The notes beneath the pieces are model-generated. The model did no database searches, was not told where the DNA came from, and was given only the letters and a program-made list of their open reading frames with translations. This document shows, one piece after another, positions 36,162-43,660 of a stretch of DNA of 64,000 bases (positions are counted from its first letter, which is position 1; the number at the start of each line of letters is the position of its first letter). The position numbers were made by a program, and so were the translations under genes. Location: positions 620,001-684,000 of the forward strand of contig CAYVWR010000002.1 in the NCBI GenBank assembly GCA_964455525.1, written 5' to 3'. The DNA comes from JAFDZV01 sp964455525 (GTDB lineage Bacteria > Bacteroidota > Ignavibacteria > OLB7).

Positions 36162-36500
36162 ATGGCAGGTACGAGCAATAGGGGGTTTGCCTCAATGGAT
36201 GCAAACAAGCAGCGAGAAATCGCCAGTAAGGGAGGAAAGGCCGCGCACAAGTTGGGTACGGCGCACCAGTTCACACCCGATGAGGCACGAGTTGCAGGAC
36301 GTAAGGGAGGAGAGGCTGTAAGCCAGAATCGCCAGCATATGTCCACGATCGGGCGCCTGGGTGGCGAGGCAAGCCGCCAGGCACGGCAGTCCAGCCGTAC
36401 GAACAAGGAGCGGCAGGATATGCCCAGCCCTCATGTGGAGGGGCGCGAAGAACAGCCTCAGGAGAATCGCCCAACTGAAGGTTTTTCGGGCAGCATGTGA
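36162..36500 (+). CDS. KGG-repeat general stress protein (con-10/YciG-type)
   Basis: The 112-residue protein contains three copies of the Gly/Lys-rich stress repeat: ANKQREIASKGGKAAH, EARVAGRKGGEAVSQ and TIGRLGGEASRQ. Such repeats occur in small, hydrophilic, often starvation- or desiccation-induced proteins (E. coli YciG, fungal con-10). The C-terminal third is polar and disordered. ATG 36162 follows AGGTGAG (36151) with 4 nt spacing. The long, AT-richer upstream region fits a regulated promoter. Confidence 0.8.
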   Translation: MAGTSNRGFASMDANKQREIASKGGKAAHKLGTAHQFTPDEARVAGRKGGEAVSQNRQHMSTIGRLGGEASRQARQSSRTNKERQDMPSPHVEGREEQPQENRPTEGFSGSM

Positions 36501-36718
36501 TTTTCCCCACGGGGATATATGCTGCCGGGGCAGAGAGACGTGAACGGGGTGGGAGCACGGACTGGTCTGGCATTACCGTATGGCCTGATAAGGCCATGGT
36601 GATTGCTCCTCCAGCGTCTTTACGGCGTCTGATTGCCATCGTCCCGGCCATCAGCCCCGTATGACTTCATCCTGATCGTTGGTGTGATCTGGAGATGGTA
36701 TGAGTATGATTGGTGGAG

Positions 36719-36766
36719 CTGGTCGGATATGCTCCGAGATCACGATCTCGGAGCATATCCGACCAG
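36719..36766. terminator. 23-bp perfect inverted repeat followed by T-run, bidirectional terminator
   Basis: The arms 36719-36741 and 36744-36766 are perfectly complementary over 23 bp with a 2-nt centre, and a further four pairs (two of them G-T) extend the stem. TTCTTTT follows on the plus strand. It lies between the convergent genes ending at 36500 (plus) and 36791 (minus). It is much longer than normal terminators. Confidence 0.7.
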
Positions 36767-36790
36767 TTCTTTTATAGTGCCGCATCTGTG

Positions 36791-37747
36791 TTACCGTAGC
36801 TTGGCCATCAGAGCAGGCAGTTCGGCGGGAATCTCGCGAGGAAGATAACCAAGGGGGCCTGTGCGCCGTGCCAGCAGCTCACCAGCGCGTGCATGGAGAT
36901 GGACTCCCCATACTGCGGCCTGCAATGGATCGGCGCCTCGCGCAACAATCCCGGTGATGATGCCGGCAAGGGTATCCCCCGAGCCTGAGACGGCAAGCCC
37001 CGTGTTGCCGGCATCGTTGCGATAGAGCACGCCATCGGGGGCCGCTATAAAAGTCTCTGCTCCCTTCAGCACGACAACGGCTCGCAGTTCATGCGCCAGT
37101 TGCCGCGCCAGGCCCGCACGGTGCTCCGGCAGAAGGGTATGCTCGATGCCCAGTATCCTCTTCATTTCTCCGTCGTGCGGGGTGATGATCGCCCGTCCAT
37201 TGCAGCGATGCAGCAGGTCGCGGCGCGAGCCAAGCGCATCGAGCGCTGCCGCGTCGAGAAGTATCGCGGCTTCTGTGATATAGGGCACTACCATCTGCAC
37301 CAGCCGAATAACCGCATCTCCGTCGATCATGCCGGGGCCGATAAGGAGCGCATCGGCACGGTTGCCATGCTCGATAATGGATCTGGCCGATGATGGCGCC
37401 ATGGCACCATCGCTTCTCTCCGGCATCGGGAATACCCTGCTCTCCGGCACTGCAATTCCCACTGCGATGGCGATGCTGGCGCAGGTGGCGATCTGCACTC
37501 TTCCGGCACCCGCACGAAGCGCTGCATCTGCGCTCAGCAGCATCGTCCCCGGCATGCCAAACGCGCCCCCAACGATCAGCACACATCCCCGTCCCGATTT
37601 ATCCGTCTGCGCCTCAGGCTGCGGCAGGGGCCAGCTTCGCAGAAGCCGTGGTATCACCTTGCGGGCCTTTACCGCTATTGGCGGGGATGTTCGCCCCGCC
37701 GCCTGCCTCTTGTTCCGCTTCCTGTTATTTGGGTGCGATCGGGACAT
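36791..37747 (-). CDS. nnrD: ADP/ATP-dependent NAD(P)H-hydrate dehydratase
   Basis: The 318-residue ribokinase-fold enzyme converts damaged, hydrated NAD(P)HX back to NAD(P)H using ADP or ATP. It shows GGAFGMPGTMLLSADAALRAGAGRVQ, LLIGPGM, ITPHDGEMKRILG, VVVLKGAETFIAAPDG and the catalytic loop AVSGSGDTLAGIITG with the Asp base. The partner epimerase domain (NnrE), often fused at the N-terminus, is absent, so that enzyme must be elsewhere. The N-terminal 40 residues are Arg/Lys/Pro-rich and not conserved. ATG 37747 overlaps the end of the upstream phosphatase gene by 23 bp, showing translational coupling; ATG 37795 is another possibility. Confidence 0.9.
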   Translation of the reverse strand: MSRSHPNNRKRNKRQAAGRTSPPIAVKARKVIPRLLRSWPLPQPEAQTDKSGRGCVLIVGGAFGMPGTMLLSADAALRAGAGRVQIATCASIAIAVGIAVPESRVFPMPERSDGAMAPSSARSIIEHGNRADALLIGPGMIDGDAVIRLVQMVVPYITEAAILLDAAALDALGSRRDLLHRCNGRAIITPHDGEMKRILGIEHTLLPEHRAGLARQLAHELRAVVVLKGAETFIAAPDGVLYRNDAGNTGLAVSGSGDTLAGIITGIVARGADPLQAAVWGVHLHARAGELLARRTGPLGYLPREIPAELPALMAKLR

Positions 37748-38495
37748 CGGGTTGTGCCGTGATAGTTGTGTTGCTCTCTTGAAGAGGGGCCACATAGTTG
37801 AATGTATGCAGTGCCATCCCCCCGCTCAGCCCCAGGGCGGCATCGTAGATATAGGAGGTTACTCCGCAGTTGGCGATATCTCCCGTGCGATCAATCGAAA
37901 GGATCTCATCCTCGGTCATCTGTTCCAGCAGATACCGAAAGCAGAAGACGACCACCTGATGGCAGACGACGAGCACTCGCTCCCTCCGGTAATCGCGTGT
38001 GATGCTATCAACCACGCTGCGTAGGCGAAGGATCACATCGCACCAGTTCTCTCCGCCGGGGGGACGGTGATAGAACTTGCCGAGCACCATGCGCATCGCA
38101 TCCTGCTCCGGGTACTTCAGGCGTATCCCGGCCTTGGTAAGCCTATCGAGCACCCCAAATTCCCGCTCGCGGAGACGTTCATCAACGATGATCGGCACCC
38201 CCATCATTTCAGGTCCGGCTGCCTCCAGAGCCAGATGCGCGGTGGAACGTGCCCGCGCATACGGTGAGGTCAATATTACCGTTGGCCGCTCCCGGTCCGG
38301 GTTGCTCGCAAACCATCGTCCAAGCGCGCGGGATTGCTGTTCGCCGAGCGGGGAGAGAGGCACATCAACATCCCGTGTCTCGATCTCTATATGCTGCAAT
38401 CCCGCCGCCTCGGCCGTCTCGCGCGCAACGTTGCCGGCGCTCTGCCCATGACGGACAAGCCATAGTGTATCGGGCCAATTCTGCTCGTTCTTCAT
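37725..38495 (-). CDS. Histidine phosphatase family protein
   Basis: The 256-residue protein has the phosphoglycerate-mutase-like core: nucleophile His16 in LWLVRHGQSAGN, LSPLGEQQSRALG, TSPYARARSTA with a phosphate-binding Arg, ERLREREFG (acid loop) and the second His in VLVVCHQVVVF. The insert FYHRPPGGENWCDVILRL is typical of larger phosphohistidine proteins related to broad-specificity phosphatases. It ends overlapping nnrD, so the two are co-transcribed. Substrate not predictable. Confidence 0.88.
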   Translation of the reverse strand: MKNEQNWPDTLWLVRHGQSAGNVARETAEAAGLQHIEIETRDVDVPLSPLGEQQSRALGRWFASNPDRERPTVILTSPYARARSTAHLALEAAGPEMMGVPIIVDERLREREFGVLDRLTKAGIRLKYPEQDAMRMVLGKFYHRPPGGENWCDVILRLRSVVDSITRDYRRERVLVVCHQVVVFCFRYLLEQMTEDEILSIDRTGDIANCGVTSYIYDAALGLSGGMALHTFNYVAPLQESNTTITAQPDVPIAPK

Positions 38496-38680
38496 ACCTG
38501 TTTATCCTCACTGTGGCACCGCCATATTTTCTGCCAGGCTGCGCTGGCGACGAGATAGATCGCCCGGCCCGTTGTTGTCCGATGCACAAACAACGGGCCG
38601 GGCCTGGTTGCCTGATACGAGCGGCTGTGCGGTGCTGCTGCCTATCGGCATGCTGGGGGCCTTCCGGCGATATAGCTTTT

Positions 38681-39229
38681 TTATCCTGCCTCTGCCTGGC
38701 CAGCACTCGGCCTTCTGATAAATGCCTGATACACGAAGATGCCCACTGTCAGGAGCACTCCGGCGATCAGCATCGTTACCGATGGCAGCGCCAGCCAGCT
38801 CAGTGTCTCCTTTGCAGCGCCGGTGCTGCCGAGGCCGGGGGCGCGCAGGCCTGCAAGGAGCCAGAAGAGGGAGTATCCAAGCGAGCCAAGGCCGAGAAAT
38901 GCCGCAACAATTCCCTTGAGGCCCGGACGCACCGCCATAAATCCCAGCAGCAGGATCAGCGCCAGCGATGTGGTGGCGATGCCGTTTGCATGCAGATGGG
39001 CGCGCTGGAAATAGGCCCATGATTTATCCACCACTTTTTTTGCGTTCGCTTCATCTCCCTGATAGGCCGTTGCAAGCACCTCTGCGGCAGAGGACTTCAG
39101 ATGCCCTTTCATAGCATCCTCGAATGCCCCGAAGGAGACACCGAGAGCAAAGCCGAAGATGATGGTGAGGAGTGCCAGGAGAATGCCCGCTTTCATTGGT
39201 GCAAGCAGTGATATCAGTTGTTGTTTCAT
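38681..39229 (-). CDS. Small membrane protein of unknown function, four predicted helices
   Basis: The 182-residue protein has hydrophobic segments at about residues 14-35, 84-101, 106-125 and 146-168, separated by a soluble loop of about 45 residues with SAAEVLATAYQGDEANAKKVVDKSW. The loop contains HLHANG (residues 78-83), a pair of His near a membrane edge that could bind haem or metal, which is a pattern rather than a family match. It lies between the flavoprotein and the phosphatase, same strand, 43 bp after the flavoprotein stop in transcription order. Confidence 0.68.
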   Translation of the reverse strand: MKQQLISLLAPMKAGILLALLTIIFGFALGVSFGAFEDAMKGHLKSSAAEVLATAYQGDEANAKKVVDKSWAYFQRAHLHANGIATTSLALILLLGFMAVRPGLKGIVAAFLGLGSLGYSLFWLLAGLRAPGLGSTGAAKETLSWLALPSVTMLIAGVLLTVGIFVYQAFIRRPSAGQAEAG

Positions 39230-39271
39230 ATGATGCGTGGTAATACTACAGTGAATGATGTCAGGCCCCTA

Positions 39272-40585
39272 TCAGGCTATTGATTCCACGATCTCCCTGC
39301 CGACACGGATAAGATCATGGATATGGACATAGTGGAATCGTGCGCTGCGTCCGGCCAGATGCAGGTTCTGAAATCGTCCTGCATAGTCCAGTAACTGCCC
39401 GGCGTGGTCCTCGAATCCCACTTCGAGAACAGGATAGGCGTACGGCACCTTGTAGCTTCTGAATGCCGTGATCTCTCCATCCTCCAGGCCGATCGTCTCC
39501 CGCAAGCTCTCCAGCAGCAGCGCCCGCAGCGCAGGCTCGCCCATGCTCCAGTACTGGTCGGCAAGCTGGCAGGGGATCTCCAGGACGATAGATGTTTCCC
39601 CATCGGGCGCCATATGCCGACTTCTATTCTTCGATTCGTAGAGCCGCGTATAGGGTTCGCTTCTGCCTGGGAAATAGATCGAGGCGTTGTCCGAAACACG
39701 CTCGCGCCGTATCCCGAACACTGCAAGGATCAGATGCCGGTAGGATAATCGCTCGCCGATCTCCACGATCTCAGGCGGTGGGGGAGGATCGAGAATCGTT
39801 ATCAGGGAGGTAAGCGGCAGCGTGCTTACAACCTCTCCTGCACGGACTTCGGCGCCGTTGTTCACAACAAACGAACGTATCGTTGTGCCGTCGTGCCTGA
39901 GCGCCGTTATCCGGGAGCCGTATCGGATATGCTCATGGCCGATCGTCTCGGCCATCCTCTTGAAAATGCTTCCGATCCCGAACTTCGGGTAGTAGAACGA
40001 TCCGTCGATATGGGTGCTGCCAACATCCCTGCCGAGGAGCGATGCGCGGATGAACGATGCAACGTCGAGTCCCTTCAGACGGTTTCCGGCGACCAGTGTG
40101 GAGAGCTGATCGCATGGACGCCCCCAGAGCTTCTCCGAATAATTCAACAGAAACATTCCGGCGAGCGTAGGCCCATAGGTGCCGATCGCAAGCTGCTCGA
40201 AATTGCGTGGCGTTCTGCCGGGGGAGAACCACTGGCGGAGCTGCTCTGCCGAGATGGCGGCGATCGTCCGTATGTCCAGCTTCCGCACGATATCGCCGAA
40301 ATACAGCGGGAAACCTATGAACGCCCCGCCATGGTAGATCTGGCTTGGCGCGCTTACCCGGACAAGATCGTCGCCGAGAAGCTGCTGTATTTCCGTGGTG
40401 ACGAGGCGATCGCGGTCATGCAGCCTGTGCGCGCCGGTGTCGAAGAGAAAGTTGCCAAGACGAAGCGTGCGGCAGTTTCCCCCAACCTCGCTTGATCCCT
40501 CGAACACCCTGAACGGCAGTCCCTGTTGCTGTGCGTAGTAGGCGGTGGCAAGCCCTGCCGGCCCACCGCCAAGAATGTCGATCAT
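39272..40585 (-). CDS. FAD-dependent UDP-galactopyranose-mutase / protoporphyrinogen-oxidase-like protein
   Basis: The 437-residue flavoprotein has the FAD-binding opening IDILGGGPAGLATAYYA, the EGSSEVGGNCRT loop, FDTGAHRLHD, FLLNYSEKLWGRPCDQLS and the C-terminal FAD cap LAGRSARFHYVHIHDLI. The FDxGxHxxH and LxNYxxKxWG motifs place it in the UGM/PPO-like group found with polysaccharide genes. A role in sugar ring isomerisation or in oxidising a lipid-linked sugar is possible; the substrate is not known. ATG 40585 was chosen because AGGAG lies 6 nt upstream. It follows the membrane transferase stop by 22 bp, so the two are probably one operon. Confidence 0.85.
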   Translation of the reverse strand: MIDILGGGPAGLATAYYAQQQGLPFRVFEGSSEVGGNCRTLRLGNFLFDTGAHRLHDRDRLVTTEIQQLLGDDLVRVSAPSQIYHGGAFIGFPLYFGDIVRKLDIRTIAAISAEQLRQWFSPGRTPRNFEQLAIGTYGPTLAGMFLLNYSEKLWGRPCDQLSTLVAGNRLKGLDVASFIRASLLGRDVGSTHIDGSFYYPKFGIGSIFKRMAETIGHEHIRYGSRITALRHDGTTIRSFVVNNGAEVRAGEVVSTLPLTSLITILDPPPPPEIVEIGERLSYRHLILAVFGIRRERVSDNASIYFPGRSEPYTRLYESKNRSRHMAPDGETSIVLEIPCQLADQYWSMGEPALRALLLESLRETIGLEDGEITAFRSYKVPYAYPVLEVGFEDHAGQLLDYAGRFQNLHLAGRSARFHYVHIHDLIRVGREIVESIA

Positions 40586-40607
40586 GCCATCTCCTTCCGC
40601 CATGCGA

Positions 40608-42125
40608 TCAATAGTCGTGAACCATCACCCGGGGCCATATTCTGTTCACAAATGGGTTGTGATAGAACACCTGTTCTTTTCGGGGTGTGCGGTGCGTGAG
40701 CGAGCGATAGTCGCCTATGGTAATCAGCCGTGCGTTCTGCGGCATCTGCCCCAGCCGTTTGCGGTCCCCCGGATCATGTACCGAGAGAAATGATGCGGAC
40801 ACTCCTTGCGATGCGATGAAATAATTGATGAGCGGCACCGATGCGATGTAAAGATCGGCGCTCTCCTGCCCTGCGACATAGTCTGTTGCCTGCGCAATTG
40901 CGGTGGGCTTCCTGTGCTGTAGCACAAGCACGGCGGTGAGCGTCATATATGCTCCCAGAACAAACGCGATGGGAAGCGTCGTCGCCATACGGCGCTGCCG
41001 TAGAAGCGCGGCGCAGCCGCCGGCCATAGGCACCAGAAGGAAGGGGAGTATGGGAAGTATATGTCGGCTCTGGTACACTACGTTCTGAAAGAAAAGAATC
41101 CATACGCCATACAGGAGCAGGCTTGCGAGCGCCGCACGCCATGCTGCCGATGTGCGTCTGGTTTGTACGATCTCGTGCAGCCCTATCACAAAGGCCGCTC
41201 CCAGGCCCGCGCTGATGGCGATTGTGATCCAGTGCCGCATCGCCCAGTACCCTCCCATGCCGTCGGCGATGATGTTCTCAAGCAGCATCAGCAGGCGCCG
41301 GCCAAGCTGTGGTTCGGTGTAGACCGTTCCTCCGAAATCATCGAAGTGTCCTGTTGTCTGCATCAACGCCGCGCCGACCAGCTCGTTCCATCCGGTGATG
41401 GCGATAAGAGGGATCAGCCAGACCAGGATTCCGGCAAGGAAGAGCGCCCCGTTTTTGATGATATCCTTGCCATCGCGTAGCGCGACAACCAGCAGCGGTA
41501 TGATGACAAACGGGACATACGAGAGGCGTATGCCTGCCAGCAGCCCTGCCAGAAATGCTCCCAGGCCCGCCGGGCCGATAACACGACGCTGCTGCGACGA
41601 TTCTTTGAGCGGCGTGCGATTGCCGCCGTGCGGCTTATCCCCGTGTCCGTCATGATGCCCTTTCTCAAACAGGAGCAGCCAGATGGCGGCGAGCATGCAG
41701 GCCGTTCCCATCAGGTCGGGCATGTACCGATTGCTCATCAGCCAGATGAACGGATTGGCGAAGACGATCAGCGAGAGCAGCGCTCCGTTCAGCGATCCAG
41801 GCGCAAGCCGCAGCATGCGCAGCAGGGCCACGATGATGACAAAAACGGAGATGCCGCCGACAGCCGAGAATGCCAGCGCATAGCTTCCTGAAAAAAGATG
41901 GAGGATCTTGACCAGAAAGCAGAAGACAGGATAGCCAGGGAAATGTGGTTGCAGGAGCGGGACATTATAGTCGATCGCCCCAAGTGCAAAACGCATGCTG
42001 TCCGGGTCCTCGATGTAATAGATCGTGGACCCCATGCGCGAGGCCACCGAGAGGAGCAGCAGGGCGCCGTATGGGAGCGCTGTTCGCCATCGTGAGAGGA
42101 TCGGTGTCGGGTTCAGCCGGTTCAT
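40608..42125 (-). CDS. Membrane glycosyltransferase of the PMT/GT-C type
   Basis: The 505-residue protein has about 10-12 membrane segments and a first loop with the acidic motif YYIEDPDSMRFALG, typical of GT-C transferases that use polyprenyl-phosphate sugars. HFPGYPVFCFLVK, NRYMPDLMGTACML and FFQNVVYQSRHILPI are later conserved-looking loops. A His/Gly-rich cytoplasmic insert (KGHHDGHGDKPHGGNRTP) lies mid-protein. A polar C-terminal domain of about 80 residues is probably periplasmic. ATG 42125 was chosen; earlier in-frame codons would read through the terminator of the upstream operon. Confidence 0.82.
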   Translation of the reverse strand: MNRLNPTPILSRWRTALPYGALLLLSVASRMGSTIYYIEDPDSMRFALGAIDYNVPLLQPHFPGYPVFCFLVKILHLFSGSYALAFSAVGGISVFVIIVALLRMLRLAPGSLNGALLSLIVFANPFIWLMSNRYMPDLMGTACMLAAIWLLLFEKGHHDGHGDKPHGGNRTPLKESSQQRRVIGPAGLGAFLAGLLAGIRLSYVPFVIIPLLVVALRDGKDIIKNGALFLAGILVWLIPLIAITGWNELVGAALMQTTGHFDDFGGTVYTEPQLGRRLLMLLENIIADGMGGYWAMRHWITIAISAGLGAAFVIGLHEIVQTRRTSAAWRAALASLLLYGVWILFFQNVVYQSRHILPILPFLLVPMAGGCAALLRQRRMATTLPIAFVLGAYMTLTAVLVLQHRKPTAIAQATDYVAGQESADLYIASVPLINYFIASQGVSASFLSVHDPGDRKRLGQMPQNARLITIGDYRSLTHRTPRKEQVFYHNPFVNRIWPRVMVHDY

Positions 42126-42178
42126 GAGCAGGAAGTATATGCTGTGGCCCCCGGCGATGGACGAGCGCGGGAAAGAGA

Positions 42179-42206
42179 AAGGCCACCTTGTCGCGAAGGT
42201 AGCCTT
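42179..42206 (-). terminator. Terminator of the iron-uptake-type operon
   Basis: On the minus strand AAGGCTACCTT (42206-42196) and AAGGTGGCCTT (42189-42179) pair over 11 bp with one G-T pair and a 6-nt loop, followed by TCTCTTTC. It lies 35 bp after the DUF4856 gene. Confidence 0.75.
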
Positions 42207-42240
42207 TTCGACCATACATGTTCAGCGTTGTGTACGGCGA

Positions 42241-43566
42241 TCACCAGGCGTTCATATGGGCGTCGGAGAAGCCATAGACCGCCTTCAGTATCCCCTTTGC
42301 CTCGTCGAGCTTTGCGGCATATGCGTCATGCTCGGCAGTCCCCGCAGCAGCAAAAACCGGTGCCTCTCCCAGCAGGGTGTGCAGGTGGATGATCTGGGCG
42401 TTTGCGATAGCCCTGAGCGGGTTGTACTGAAGGCCCATTGCAAAGCCCTTCATCTCGCTCCAGTGATTGCTCAGCGCGGAGGAATTGGTTGCAGTGGAGC
42501 CGGAGGTCAGCACTGCCATATCGGCCTTCACCTGGTTGATATAATGTACCACGGTGGCGCCGATATTCTTTTCCCAGTTGCTCAGCACAATGGCACGCTG
42601 TGCGGTGATCGCCTCGGTTGTGCCCTTGTTTGCAATCGAGGTGCGTCCCCTCAGAAATGCATCGAAGGTCTCCTTGGTCAGATCGATGCCGGTCAGTCCG
42701 TTATCGCGCTTTCCGGCGTTGCGTGCAAAGGTGTAGTTGTACTCGCTCGCCAGGTCGATCTTGCCATCGCCATTGGAATCGAACACATAATCGGCAGCGC
42801 CACCGGCAAGCTTTGCATCGGTGTAGCGGGCGTAGTCGCGTGCGGCACCGAAGTAGCCGAACGCCTCGTCCCAGGAGTGCTCCATGGCCGTGAACGGATC
42901 GGTGCCGCCGGTTTTGGGCTTTGCCACCGTGTTGTCCTGGGCCAGCAGTTCCTGAAGATAGACGCCGGTGCCCTGGTAGTAGATCACCGACCCGCTGAGC
43001 AGCTTGTTGATCATCTGGCTCAGGTTGCGTCCTGCATCATCGATATAGACAAGTGCGGTCCCCAGCTTGCTTGGGTCCTGCGAGTTGGCCGCGATGATAT
43101 CAAACCATTCTCGGATGAACTGATTGGCGTTTTTGCCGGTTCCGAACACGGCATCGGCGGAGATCTTGTCGCTCAGCTTCTTGCCGGTGCTGATCTTGTT
43201 GTACTGTGTCTGGAGCAGCGGCGTGGGCCCGGCGGTGGTCAGGATGGCCATGTTGTCGGCGTCGTTATGCTCGTAGTACTTCAGCAGGTGGGCGCTGGTG
43301 ATAGGGACCGCGCCCGGCTTCCCGAGGTTGTCGATGAAGGTCTTCAGATCCTGGATAAGCAGGTTGCGCACCACCTGCCCTTCGTATGCCACGCTGCTGG
43401 TGCCGGCCTGGAATCTGCTCTCGAACACATAGGCCGATGGCACGGCGGTCGAGTCGGTCGGGGGTGGGCCTGGCTCCACAGTGCTGTCGCTGCACGATGC
43501 GAGGAATGCGCTTGCCAGAAGCGCGGGGAGAAGGACTCTGTAGGTAGACTTGAGCGGCAGTCTCAT
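42241..43566 (-). CDS. DUF4856 lipoprotein
   Basis: The 441-residue lipoprotein has a signal sequence with lipobox LASC (Cys at about 25) and belongs to the DUF4856 family, seen almost only in Bacteroidota next to TonB receptors and iron-regulated genes, often as an imelysin-like helical protein. FDSNGDGKIDLASEY resembles an EF-hand-like calcium loop. The MEHSWDEAFGYFG and HWSEMKGFAMGLQYNP segments fit the family. It should lie on the outer membrane and assist substrate handling for the receptor encoded directly upstream (94-bp gap). A terminator follows. Confidence 0.85.
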   Translation of the reverse strand: MRLPLKSTYRVLLPALLASAFLASCSDSTVEPGPPPTDSTAVPSAYVFESRFQAGTSSVAYEGQVVRNLLIQDLKTFIDNLGKPGAVPITSAHLLKYYEHNDADNMAILTTAGPTPLLQTQYNKISTGKKLSDKISADAVFGTGKNANQFIREWFDIIAANSQDPSKLGTALVYIDDAGRNLSQMINKLLSGSVIYYQGTGVYLQELLAQDNTVAKPKTGGTDPFTAMEHSWDEAFGYFGAARDYARYTDAKLAGGAADYVFDSNGDGKIDLASEYNYTFARNAGKRDNGLTGIDLTKETFDAFLRGRTSIANKGTTEAITAQRAIVLSNWEKNIGATVVHYINQVKADMAVLTSGSTATNSSALSNHWSEMKGFAMGLQYNPLRAIANAQIIHLHTLLGEAPVFAAAGTAEHDAYAAKLDEAKGILKAVYGFSDAHMNAW

Positions 43567-43660
43567 ATGCTCTCCGAAAATAGTGGGATATAGAGATTCA
43601 AGGATGATCGGTTATCCGATCCCATGGGCTGTCCGAATTCCATCGGATGCCGTTCCGGCA

